This document shows, piece after piece, positions 44,718 through 53,212 of a DNA stretch of 64,000 bases. The DNA is taken from contig NZ_CP031417.1 of the NCBI RefSeq assembly GCF_003367395.1, positions 4,737,501 through 4,801,500 of the forward strand, in the 5' to 3' direction. The stretch comes from Pseudolabrys taiwanensis (GTDB lineage: Bacteria > Pseudomonadota > Alphaproteobacteria > Rhizobiales > Xanthobacteraceae). Position 1 is the first letter of the stretch, and the number at the start of each line of letters is the position of its first letter. Position numbers and translations under genes: made by a program. Under the pieces are notes generated by a model. It saw nothing but the letters and a program-made list of their open reading frames with translations, ran no database searches and was not told the origin of the DNA.

Positions 44718-44750
44718 AAACGGGCGGCCTTTGGCCGCCCGTTTGTCATT
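44718..44750. terminator. bidirectional terminator
   Basis: A 12-bp perfect stem AAACGGGCGGCC (44718-44729) / GGCCGCCCGTTT (44733-44744) with loop TTT. On the minus strand the T run TTTCATTTTTG follows, so it terminates the homospermidine synthase gene. On the plus strand it may also stop the WD40 transcript. Confidence 0.9.
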
Positions 44751-44763
44751 CATACAGACAACC

Positions 44764-46200
44764 TCACCGCACCAGCACGTTCTTGAACTGCCACGGATCC
44801 GACGTGTCGAGGTCCTCCGGGAACAGGCCCGGACGGCCCTCGAGCGGCGTCCAGTCGGTGTAGAAGCCCTTCACCGGGCCGAGATAGGGCTTCTGGATTT
44901 CCAAAAGACGATGGAAATCCATCTCGTCAGCCTCGACGATACCCTCGTTCGGATGCTCCAACGCCCAGACCATGCCGCCGATCACCGCCGACGTCACCTG
45001 CAACGCCGTGGCGTTCTGATACGGCGCCAGCGCGCGCGTCTCCTCGATCGACAGCTGCGAGCCGAACCAGTAGGCGTTCTTGCCGTGGCCGTAGAGCAGC
45101 ACGCCGAGTTCGTCGATGCCGTCGACGATCTCGTCCTCTTCGAGGATGTGATGCTTCTCCTGCATCTTGCCGGAGCCGAAGAGCTCGTGCAGCGACAGCA
45201 CCGCGTCGTCGGCCGGATGATAGGCGTAGTGGCAAGTCGGCCGGTACGTCACCTTGCCTGAGGCATCGCGCGCGGTGAAGTAATCCGAGATCGAGATCGA
45301 CTCGTTGTGTGTGACGAGGAAGCCGTATTGCGCGCCGCGCGTCGGGCACCAAGTGCGCACGCGCGTGTTGGCGCCGGGCTGCATCAGGTAGATCGCCGCG
45401 CCGCAGCCGGTTTCGTGCGTCTTCGCATTGTCAGGCATCCACTTCTCGTGGGTGCCCCAGCCGAGTTCGGCCGGCTGCATGCCTTCGGACAGGAAACCCT
45501 CGACGGACCAGGTGTTGACGAACACCTCGGCTTGCTTCGGCGTCTTGCAGCGCTGCGTGTCGCGCTCGGCGATATGGATGCCCTTTACGCCGGCCTGGCG
45601 CATCAGGTCCGCCCATTCGGCCTTGGTCTTCGGCTCGGGCACGTTGAGCTTGAGGTCAGCCGCGACATTGAGCAACGCCTGCTTGGCCATGAAGGAGACC
45701 ATGCCGGGATTGGCTCCGCAGCAGGAGACGGCGGTGGTCGAGCCGGGCTTGCGCGCCTTCTTGGCGGCCAGCGTGGTTTCGCGCAGCGCGTAGTTCGAGC
45801 GCGCCTCGGGCCCCTTCGACTTGTCGAAGTAGAAGCCGAGCCATGGCTCGTTGACGGTGTCGATATAGAGCGCGCCCAGCTCGTTGCAGAGTTCCATGAT
45901 GTCGACAGAGCCGGTGTCGACCGACAAATTGACGCAGAAGCCCTGGCCGCCGCCTTCGGTGAGCAGCGGCGCGAGGATCTCGCGATAATTGTCGCGGGTC
46001 AGGCCCTTCTGGATGAAGCGCACGCCGTGCTTCTCGCACATTGCCTTGCGGCCCTCGTCCTTGGGGTCGAGCACGACCATCCGGGACTTATCGTATTTGA
46101 AGTGGCGCTCGATCATCGGCAGCGTGCCTTTGCCGATCGAGCCAAAGCCGACCATGACGATCGGTCCGGTGATGGTGGCGTAAACGGGCCAGTCGGTCAT
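44764..46200 (-). CDS. hss: homospermidine synthase
   Basis: 478 aa, normal for the bacterial enzyme. It joins two aminobutyl units from putrescine, NAD-dependent, giving sym-homospermidine, the main polyamine of many rhizobia. The N-terminal Rossmann motif is VMVGFGSIGKGTLPMI (near residue 16), and the conserved block ISISDYFTARD is visible. The start at 46200 (MTDWPVY) has GGAGAGA upstream. Ornithine decarboxylase, which makes the putrescine, lies two genes upstream on the same strand. Confidence 0.95.
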   Translation of the reverse strand: MTDWPVYATITGPIVMVGFGSIGKGTLPMIERHFKYDKSRMVVLDPKDEGRKAMCEKHGVRFIQKGLTRDNYREILAPLLTEGGGQGFCVNLSVDTGSVDIMELCNELGALYIDTVNEPWLGFYFDKSKGPEARSNYALRETTLAAKKARKPGSTTAVSCCGANPGMVSFMAKQALLNVAADLKLNVPEPKTKAEWADLMRQAGVKGIHIAERDTQRCKTPKQAEVFVNTWSVEGFLSEGMQPAELGWGTHEKWMPDNAKTHETGCGAAIYLMQPGANTRVRTWCPTRGAQYGFLVTHNESISISDYFTARDASGKVTYRPTCHYAYHPADDAVLSLHELFGSGKMQEKHHILEEDEIVDGIDELGVLLYGHGKNAYWFGSQLSIEETRALAPYQNATALQVTSAVIGGMVWALEHPNEGIVEADEMDFHRLLEIQKPYLGPVKGFYTDWTPLEGRPGLFPEDLDTSDPWQFKNVLVR

Positions 46201-46312
46201 TGCTTGTCTCTCCAATTCAATGCGGGCGTCTTATCCGCCGTGGCCGACAAACGGAAGACACTCCGCCCGGGAATCCCGGGCGGGTGCCCACCGTCATTTT
46301 CTTGTTATGGCG

Positions 46313-46885
46313 CTATGCCGCGTGGCGCGGCTGGCGCCGCATGGCGCGCCGGTCCTGCGCCACCAGCGCGGCGAGGTCGGGCTTCGGCTCGAGGCGGCCG
46401 GTCGGGTTGATCATGCCGCGCGCGCCATCGAGTGCGCCGGCCTGAAGCTCGACTGCAAGCAGGCGGTGACGCTCGAACGGCCCCGGCATCCAGAGGGCGC
46501 CGGTCTTCTCGGCGGTGAAGCCGAAGCGGCCGTAGTACGGCGCGTCGCCGACCAGGACGACCGCGCCGTAGCCGAGGCGCTTGGCTTCGCGCACGCCGCG
46601 GCGAACGAGGTCTGCGCCGATGCCTTCGCCGCGACGGTCCTCGGACACCGCGACCGGCCCCAGCAGCAGCGCGGGCGTGCCATTGCCGCAGCCGACGTTC
46701 CACAGCCGCGCGGTACCGACGACCTGCTTGCCGTCGGCGGCGATGAAGGCAAGGCCTTCAGCCGGCAGACGGTCTTCGCGCAGCCGCTCCGACGACTTGC
46801 GGTAACGGGTGTCGCCGAAGGCCTGGTCGAGCAACGCTTCGCGCGCGTTGAAGTCGGAAACCCGTTCGTGACGGATCTGGATCAT
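46313..46885 (-). CDS. GNAT-family N-acetyltransferase
   Basis: A 190-aa acetyltransferase. The acetyl-CoA loop is SEDRRGEGIGADLVRRG (the R/Q-x-x-G-x-G/A motif), preceded by LLLGPVAV, and YYGRFGF is typical of the COG3153/YhbS-like group. The substrate amine is unknown. It sits between ornithine decarboxylase and homospermidine synthase genes, so a polyamine is possible but unproven. The C-terminal tail (about residues 165-190) is Arg/Ala-rich. Confidence 0.85.
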   Translation of the reverse strand: MIQIRHERVSDFNAREALLDQAFGDTRYRKSSERLREDRLPAEGLAFIAADGKQVVGTARLWNVGCGNGTPALLLGPVAVSEDRRGEGIGADLVRRGVREAKRLGYGAVVLVGDAPYYGRFGFTAEKTGALWMPGPFERHRLLAVELQAGALDGARGMINPTGRLEPKPDLAALVAQDRRAMRRQPRHAA

Positions 46886-47033
46886 CGCTGTCGCTCCTTC
46901 CTCCGGCCCGTATCCCGCGGTGCTCGACCGAAGGTCGAGCGTCGAGGATGAGCGGCCGGGCCGTCGCCCGTCGCGGGCCGCGCAAACGCACGGCCACCGC
47001 AGGGTGACGGGTCAAACTCTGTGAGTAGGGAAA

Positions 47034-47059
47034 GGGGGAGGCGGCCAGCCGCCTCCCTT
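47034..47059 (-). terminator. probable terminator after ornithine decarboxylase
   Basis: GGGAGGCGGC-CA-GCCGCCTCCC forms a 10-bp stem 32 nt beyond the decarboxylase stop (minus strand), with CCTTTCCCT after it. It is weak in Ts. Confidence 0.5.
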
Positions 47060-47090
47060 AACTGTCAGATGTGCGCCGATCGCCGAGCGA

Positions 47091-48233
47091 TCAGATGTGG
47101 TAGCTCTTCAGCGGCTCGAAGCCGTTGAACGCCACCGCCGAGTACGTCGTGGTGTACGCACCGGTGCCTTCGATCAGCAGCTTGTCGCCGATCTCGAGCG
47201 ACACCGGCAGCGGGTACGGCGTCTTCTCGTACAGCACGTCGGCCGAATCGCAGGTCGGGCCGGCGAGCACGCACGGGGTCATCGCGTCGCCGTCCCGCGT
47301 CGTGCGGATCGGGTAGCGGATGGACTCGTCCATCGTCTCGGCGAGACCGCCGAACTTGCCGATGTCGAGGTACACCCAGCGCACGTCGTCTTCCTCGCTC
47401 TTCTTCGAGACGAGAACGACCTCGGTCTCGATGATGCCGGCGTTGCCGACCATGCCGCGGCCCGGCTCGATGATCGTTTCCGGGATGCGGTTGCCGAAGT
47501 GCTTGCGCAGCGCCTTGAAGATGGCGTTGCCGTAGGTCTTCACCGTCGGCACGTTCTTCAGGTACTTGGTCGGGAAGCCGCCGCCGAGGTTGACCATCGA
47601 CAGGTTCATGCCGCGCTCGCCGCACTCACGGAACACCGCCGCCGCCGAAGCGAGGGCGCGATCCCAGGCGTGCTGGTTGCGCTGCTGCGAACCGACGTGG
47701 AACGACACGCCGTAGGGCTCGAGGCCGAGCTTCAGTCCATGCTCCAGGACGTCGACCGCCATGCCCGGCTCGCAGCCGAACTTGCGCGACAACGGCCATT
47801 CCGCACCGACGCAGTCGGAGAGGATGCGGCAGAACACGCGGCTGCCCGGCGCGACGCGGGCGATCTTCTCGACCTCGGCCTTGCAGTCCACGGCGAACAG
47901 ACGGATGCCCAACGCGAAGGCGCGCGCGATGTCACGCTCCTTCTTGATGGTGTTGCCGTAGGAGATGCGGTCCGGCGTCGCACCGGCGGCCAGCGCCATC
48001 TCGATCTCGGCGACCGAAGCCGTGTCAAAGCACGAGCCGAGGCCGGCGAGCAGCGAGAGCACTTCCGGCGCCGGGTTCGCCTTGACGGCGTAGAAGACGC
48101 GCGTGTCCGGCAGCGCCTTGGCGAATGCGGTGTAATTGTCGCGCACGACCTCGAGGTCGACGACAAGGACGGGACCTTCGTCGATGCCACGCTCGCGGCG
48201 GACGCGCAGGAACTCACGAATGCGCTCGGTCAT
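47091..48233 (-). CDS. odc: ornithine/lysine decarboxylase (PLP fold type III)
   Basis: 380 aa. The PLP lysine is K51 in FYAVKANPAPE. Other marks are CFDTAS, SFHVGSQQ, NLGGGFPTKY, EPGRGMVGNAG, the catalytic cysteine in GPTCDSADVLYE and YTTTYSAVAFNGF at the end. This makes it an ornithine (or ornithine/lysine) decarboxylase rather than diaminopimelate decarboxylase. The start at 48233 is supported by GGGAG 9 nt upstream. The long upstream leader (48234 to about 48700) probably regulates it. The product putrescine feeds homospermidine synthase in the same block. Confidence 0.93.
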   Translation of the reverse strand: MTERIREFLRVRRERGIDEGPVLVVDLEVVRDNYTAFAKALPDTRVFYAVKANPAPEVLSLLAGLGSCFDTASVAEIEMALAAGATPDRISYGNTIKKERDIARAFALGIRLFAVDCKAEVEKIARVAPGSRVFCRILSDCVGAEWPLSRKFGCEPGMAVDVLEHGLKLGLEPYGVSFHVGSQQRNQHAWDRALASAAAVFRECGERGMNLSMVNLGGGFPTKYLKNVPTVKTYGNAIFKALRKHFGNRIPETIIEPGRGMVGNAGIIETEVVLVSKKSEEDDVRWVYLDIGKFGGLAETMDESIRYPIRTTRDGDAMTPCVLAGPTCDSADVLYEKTPYPLPVSLEIGDKLLIEGTGAYTTTYSAVAFNGFEPLKSYHI

Positions 48234-48700
48234 TGGCGCACACTCCCAGCTCAAGGGACGGCCATAGCCGTCCGGTTCGCGGTTTAGGAGCCCGCGGGCA
48301 GGTGCGCGATGGGGACGCAGCCGTGCCTTAAGCTCTTAACCGCTAGTGCTGCCTTGAGATTGGAGGGGCGATCCCCGCCGCACTGTTGGCAAGATGGACA
48401 AGCCTCGTCGGTAACCCGTCGCTGGCGGTGGATGGCCAGCAGAGACCAAAGAAGCCCGCTCCGTCGTTGCTTTAAGCCGCGTCCCCTGCTGAGAGCAGAG
48501 TGCGCCGGTTTCGCCTCCGGCTGCCGATCAGAAGACTTGAGGCTACTTACTCTTCTCTCTTGGAGAAGGAGCTCGCTGACCTCAGGCGGCTGGCCGGCCT
48601 CTTGTCCGGCTACCTACCGATCGACACACGGCCACAGGCACGTGCGAAATTGGGCAAGAGTGGAAATAACACTTTTCTGACGTTGTGCAAGCGAATTAGT
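48234..48700 (-). ncRNA. speF-type leader RNA candidate upstream of ornithine decarboxylase
   Basis: About 470 nt of non-coding sequence precede the ornithine decarboxylase gene. In Alphaproteobacteria a long conserved leader, the speF RNA motif, is known at exactly this place. On the minus strand I see a run of hairpins: GGACGGC-TATG-GCCGTCC (48256-48273) close to the ribosome site, a GCCGG/CCGGC stem, CTGC/GCAG and CTTCTC/AGAGAAG. A promoter-like TTGCAC ... TTATTT (near 48665-48690) begins the leader. I could not compare it with the Rfam model, so identity is inferred from position. It may sense a polyamine. Confidence 0.6.
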
Positions 48701-48764
48701 TCGCGCTGCGCACAATCATCCTTAACTTTTCCGCTGCGCGTCGCTCACAACGACGCGAGCGTAC

Positions 48765-49022
48765 TCACGAGCGTGCTGTGAAGGGCTCGATGCGGTGTGC
48801 GTTGCGGATGAACTGCGCCATCACAGCGATGCCGACGAGCACGAAGAGGCCGTCGAGGATGCGTTGACCGGTCGAGCCGAGATCGAACAGCGTCGCGAGC
48901 GCCCACGAGCCAGCGAAGGCCGCGCCAAACACTTCCGCGCCGATCAGGATGGCGGCGCTGATCACGGTGATGACGTTCAGCCAGACGATGCGGCGGCCAG
49001 TGCTCGTGCCAGATGCGGCCAT
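48765..49022 (-). CDS. small two-span membrane protein
   Basis: 85 aa with two hydrophobic spans (about residues 13-38 and 58-72) and charged ends. Not recognised. AAGGAGAG lies directly upstream of the ATG at 49022. It is divergent from the P-type ATPase gene, with almost no space between, so the ATPase start must lie further in. Confidence 0.7.
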   Translation of the reverse strand: MAASGTSTGRRIVWLNVITVISAAILIGAEVFGAAFAGSWALATLFDLGSTGQRILDGLFVLVGIAVMAQFIRNAHRIEPFTARS

Positions 49023-49129
49023 GGGTCTCTCCTTTACGCGGCCGCAATGTCTCCGAAATGCGCGGCGGGATCAAGGCCGCTTTGATCCTGCTCATGGCGG
49101 GCGGCATCCGAGTGAGAAACCCTTGCGCC

Positions 49130-50968
49130 ATGGGCATTCTGAGCATGCAGAGACTGGTCCGCCCCGGGCTGGCCGTATTGGTGGCGGCAGGGCTTGCGCT
49201 CGGCGTCGCCGCCTGGCTCGGCGGCCCCGCGGGCTGGGCGGACGCGATCTGGACCGCCGTCACGCTGCCGGTGCTGCTGGTCCTCGTTGTCGAGATCGTG
49301 GCGAGCTTGCGGCGTGGCGATGTCGGGCTGGATATCGTCGCTGCCCTGTCGATGAGCGCCGCGCTGCTGGTCGGCGAGGCGCTGGCCGCGGCCATCGTTG
49401 CGCTCATGTACGCCGGAGGTCAGTACCTCGAAGCCTTCGCCGAGCGGCGTGCCCGCCGCGACATGACGGCGCTCTTGTCGCGCGTGCCGCGCACCGCGCT
49501 GCGTCACCGCGACGGCGCGCTGGAAGAAGTCGCGTTGGACCTGATCATGCCGGGCGATCGGCTTCTGCTGCGGCGTGGCGACGTGGTGCCGGTCGATGGC
49601 GTCGTCGCCAGCGGTGTCGCGGTGCTCGATCAGTCGGCGCTCACCGGCGAGGCGTTGCCCGTGAAGCGTGCGGCCGGCGAGGCCGTGCTCAGCGGCTCGA
49701 CCAATGCCGGCGATGCCTTCGACCTCACGGCCGAGCACCGGGCGGCAGAGAGTACCTATGCCGGCGTCGTCCGGCTGGTGGAGGCGGCGCAGCGCTCGCG
49801 CGCGCCGATGGCCCGGCTCGCCGACCGCTACGCCTTGATGTTCCTCGGTATCACCGTGGCGCTGGCCGCGGCCGCCTGGTGGCTGTCGAGCGATCCGATC
49901 CGCGCGGTGGCGGTGCTGGTGGTGGCCACGCCCTGTCCGCTGATCCTGGCGGTGCCGGTCGCGCTGGTATCGGGTCTCTCCCGCGCGGCCAAGCTCGGCA
50001 TCCTCATCAAGGGTGGCAAGGCGATCGAGAACCTTGCCCGCGTGCGGGCTCTGGTGATCGACAAGACCGGTACCCTCACGGTCGGCGAGGCACGAATCGT
50101 GAGCATGCGCGCGGTCGCAGGTCTCAGCGAGGACGCGTTGCTGCGCTTTGCGGCCTCGCTCGACCAGGCCTCCAAGCACATCATCGGCCAGACCCTGGTC
50201 GCCGAAGCGCAGCGGCGCGGCTTGAGCCTGGCGGTCCCCGCCGAAGTCGTCGAGACGCCCGGTGAGGGGCTCGTCGGCCTTGTCGACGGCCACAGCGTCA
50301 TCGTTGGCGGACTGCACTTCGTTGCCTCGAAGACCGCCGATGGCGGCACCGCTCTGTTGCCGCGCGATCGGCAACCGGGCGCGCTCGCTGTCGCGGTGGC
50401 GGTCGACGGCAAGCTGGCCGGCGTGATCGTGCTGGCCGACAAACTGCGGGCGGGGACCGAGCAACTCCTCAGTGCGCTCCGCGCGCTGGATATCGAACGC
50501 ATCGTGCTGGCGACCGGCGACCGCCACGACGTCGCACGCTTCATCAGCGCCGGTCTCTCGCTCGACCAGGTACGCTCGGAGCTCACGCCCGATCAGAAGA
50601 TCCTGGTGGTGCTGTCCGAGCGCAAGAACGGTCCGGTGATGATGATCGGCGATGGTGTCAACGACGCCCCGGCGCTCGCCGCCGCTGACGTCGGAGTCGC
50701 CATGGGCGCCAAAGGCGCGGCCGCATCGGCCGAAGCCGCCGACGTGGTTCTGCTCGTGGATCAGCTTGACCGCGTGCTGCCGGCGATCAAAATCGCGCGA
50801 CGCTCGCGGGCGATCGCGCTGCAGAGCGTCGCCGCCGGCATGGGACTGTCGGTCCTCGCGATGGTCGCGGCGGCCTTGGGCTATCTCGTGCCGGTGGAGG
50901 GCGCCCTGCTGCAGGAGGCGATCGACGTCGCCGTCATCTTCAACGCGCTGCGGGCGTTGCGCGGCTGA
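49130..50968 (+). CDS. P1B-type heavy-metal-translocating ATPase
   Basis: About 612 aa from the chosen start; starts between 49013 and 49145 are possible, but the first overlaps the divergent gene at 49022. The phosphorylated aspartate is D311 in DKTGTLT, with TGEA, the hinge GDGVNDAPALAAADVGVAMG and a transmembrane metal motif TPCPLI (C269). It lacks the second cysteine of CPC, lacks an N-terminal HMA domain, and the usual HP dipeptide is HI (SKHIIGQ). The cargo metal is therefore uncertain. The gene lies 23 nt before the M3 peptidase gene. Confidence 0.85.
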   Translation: MGILSMQRLVRPGLAVLVAAGLALGVAAWLGGPAGWADAIWTAVTLPVLLVLVVEIVASLRRGDVGLDIVAALSMSAALLVGEALAAAIVALMYAGGQYLEAFAERRARRDMTALLSRVPRTALRHRDGALEEVALDLIMPGDRLLLRRGDVVPVDGVVASGVAVLDQSALTGEALPVKRAAGEAVLSGSTNAGDAFDLTAEHRAAESTYAGVVRLVEAAQRSRAPMARLADRYALMFLGITVALAAAAWWLSSDPIRAVAVLVVATPCPLILAVPVALVSGLSRAAKLGILIKGGKAIENLARVRALVIDKTGTLTVGEARIVSMRAVAGLSEDALLRFAASLDQASKHIIGQTLVAEAQRRGLSLAVPAEVVETPGEGLVGLVDGHSVIVGGLHFVASKTADGGTALLPRDRQPGALAVAVAVDGKLAGVIVLADKLRAGTEQLLSALRALDIERIVLATGDRHDVARFISAGLSLDQVRSELTPDQKILVVLSERKNGPVMMIGDGVNDAPALAAADVGVAMGAKGAAASAEAADVVLLVDQLDRVLPAIKIARRSRAIALQSVAAGMGLSVLAMVAAALGYLVPVEGALLQEAIDVAVIFNALRALRG

Positions 50969-50991
50969 GGGGGCGCCCGTAGATAGGGCAG

Positions 50992-53049
50992 ATGACCCAG
51001 ACACCCGCCCAGAACCCGCTCCTGTCCGACTTCGCCGCGGCCTTCGGCCTGCCGGACTTCGCCGCGATCAAGCCGGAACATTACCGCCCCGCTTTCGATG
51101 CCGCGCTGGCGGAGCACCGGGCCGAGATCGACGCCGTCGCGGCGTCGGCCGAGCCGCCGACCTTCGCCAATACCATCGAAGCGCTCGAGAAAAGCGGCCG
51201 CAGCCTGGAGAAGGTCGCCAATGTCTTCTTTGTGCTCGCCGGCGCCGATACCTCGGATGCGCTGGAGGCGGTGGAGCGTGACATCTCGCCGCTGCTGGCC
51301 CGTCACTCGAACGCGCTTTATCTCAATGCGCCTTTGTTCAAGCGCATCGACGATCTCTATGCCCGCCGCGAGACGCTCGGCCTGACGCCCGAGCAGGCGC
51401 GGGTGCTCGAGCGGTATCATACCCGCTTCGTGCGGGCCGGCGCCGGCCTCGACAAGGCGGCGCAGGACCGGCTGGCGGCGATCAACGAGGAACTGGCGAC
51501 GCTTGGCACCAAGTTCAGCCAGAACGTGCTCGCCGACGAGAAGGCCTATGCGCTGATCCTGGAGGAAGGCGATCTCGCCGGCCTGCCGGACTTCGCCCGC
51601 GCCGCCGCGGCCGCCGCGGCCGAGGAGCGCGGTCACAAGGGCAAATACGCTATCACGCTCGCGCGTTCGTCCTGCGAAAGCTTCCTGCAGTTCTCATCGC
51701 GCCGCGATCTGCGCGAGAAGGTGTTCGAGGCCTGGATCAAGCGCGGTGAAAACGGTGGCGCGACCGACAACCGTGCGACGATCGCCGAAACCGTGAAGCT
51801 GCGCGCCGAGCGGGCCAAGCTCCTCGGCTTTGCGACCTTCGCCGACTACCGGCTCGACGACCAGATGGCCAAGACGCCGGCCGCCGCGCGCAAACTGCTC
51901 GATGAGGTCTGGGGCCGTGCCCGCGCCAAGGCGCTCGTCGAGCGCGATGCGCTGCAGGAGATGATCGCGGCCGAGGGCGCCAACTTCAAGCTCGCGCCGC
52001 ACGACTGGCGCTATTACGCCGAGAAGCTGCGCAAGGCGAAATACGATCTCGACGAAGCCGAGATCAAGCCGTACTTCCAGCTCGACAAGATGATCGAGGC
52101 GGCGTTCGAGACGGCGCAGCGGCTGTTCGGCCTCACCTTCACGCCGGCCAACGTGCCGCTCTACCACCCCGACGCGCGCGCCTGGGACGTGAAGGACAAG
52201 TCCGGCGCGCATGTCGCCCTGTTCATCGGCGACTACTTCGCGCGTGGCTCCAAGCATTCCGGCGCCTGGATGACCTCGCTACGCGATCAGCAGAAGCTGA
52301 TCGGCGACACGCGCCCGGTCGTGCTCAATGTCTGCAACTTCACCAAACCGGCGGCGGGCGAGCCCGCCTTGCTGTCGTTCGACGACGCGCGGACGCTCTT
52401 CCACGAGTTCGGCCACGGCCTGCACGGCATGCTGTCGAACGTGACCTATCCGCTCTTGTCGGGCACGGCGGTGTCCAGCGACTTCGTCGAACTGCCGTCG
52501 CAGCTTTACGAGCATTGGCTGGAAGTGCCGGCGATCCTCGAGAGGTATGCGCGCCACGCCAAGACCGGCGAGGCGATGCCGAAGGCGTTGCTGGACCGCC
52601 TCTTGGCGACGCGCACCTACGGCCAGGGCTTTGCCACGGTCGAATACACCGCCTGCGCTCTGGTCGATCTCGACGTGCATGGCCGCCAGGACGACACGCC
52701 GCTCGATGTCACCGCGTTCGAGCGCGACGATCTCGAGCGCATCAAGATGCCGGCGGAAATTGTCATGCGCCACCGCCTGCCGCACTTCTCGCATCTGTTC
52801 TCCGGCGGCGGCTACGCGGCCGGTTATTACTCGTACATGTGGTCGGAGGTGCTCGACGCCGACGCCTTCGAAGCCTTCGAGGAGACCGGCGACGCCTTCG
52901 ATCCGGCGACGGCGCAGCGCCTGCGCGACTTCATTTACAGCGCCGGCAATCTACGTGACCCGGCCGAGGCGTATAAAGCGTTCCGCGGCCGTCTGCCGGC
53001 GGTCGATGCGCTGCTCAAGAAGCGCGGTCTCGATGATGTGGCGGCGTAA
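50992..53049 (+). CDS. M3-family zinc oligopeptidase (oligopeptidase A/dipeptidyl carboxypeptidase)
   Basis: A 685-aa cytoplasmic metallopeptidase of the Dcp/PrlC group. The zinc motif HEFGH (H471-H475) is followed by GLHGMLSNV, and the third ligand lies in the FVELPSQLYEHW block about 28 residues on. The long N-terminal helical domain is complete. No signal peptide is present. It cleaves short peptides left by other proteases. It may be co-transcribed with the preceding ATPase. Confidence 0.93.
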   Translation: MTQTPAQNPLLSDFAAAFGLPDFAAIKPEHYRPAFDAALAEHRAEIDAVAASAEPPTFANTIEALEKSGRSLEKVANVFFVLAGADTSDALEAVERDISPLLARHSNALYLNAPLFKRIDDLYARRETLGLTPEQARVLERYHTRFVRAGAGLDKAAQDRLAAINEELATLGTKFSQNVLADEKAYALILEEGDLAGLPDFARAAAAAAAEERGHKGKYAITLARSSCESFLQFSSRRDLREKVFEAWIKRGENGGATDNRATIAETVKLRAERAKLLGFATFADYRLDDQMAKTPAAARKLLDEVWGRARAKALVERDALQEMIAAEGANFKLAPHDWRYYAEKLRKAKYDLDEAEIKPYFQLDKMIEAAFETAQRLFGLTFTPANVPLYHPDARAWDVKDKSGAHVALFIGDYFARGSKHSGAWMTSLRDQQKLIGDTRPVVLNVCNFTKPAAGEPALLSFDDARTLFHEFGHGLHGMLSNVTYPLLSGTAVSSDFVELPSQLYEHWLEVPAILERYARHAKTGEAMPKALLDRLLATRTYGQGFATVEYTACALVDLDVHGRQDDTPLDVTAFERDDLERIKMPAEIVMRHRLPHFSHLFSGGGYAAGYYSYMWSEVLDADAFEAFEETGDAFDPATAQRLRDFIYSAGNLRDPAEAYKAFRGRLPAVDALLKKRGLDDVAA

Positions 53050-53076
53050 GGTCGTAAGCGCGCAACGCGTGCTCTT

Positions 53077-53163
53077 CACCTCTCCCATAGGCCGAGTGAG
53101 GGGTTGTAGCTTATCGAGAGATCGTTACCCCCTAACCCCAACCCTTTCCCTAACGGGGAGAGG
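53077..53163. repeat. dispersed intergenic repeat, CCTCTCCC type
   Basis: CCTCTCCCATAGG ... CTAACGGGGAGAGGG pairs as an interrupted palindrome around a CCCCTAACCCCAACC stretch. It belongs to the same family as those at 39553, 54836 and 57750. Confidence 0.6.
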
Positions 53164-53212
53164 GAGCTCCGCCGTGCCCGCGGCGTCTTTGTTCCTTTAA
53201 TGCGAGCGCCGT

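Noticed and set aside
47091..48233. Diaminopimelate decarboxylase as an alternative for the PLP enzyme
   Set aside because: The length, the GPTCDSADVLYE pattern, the homospermidine synthase neighbour and the long leader all favour ornithine decarboxylase.
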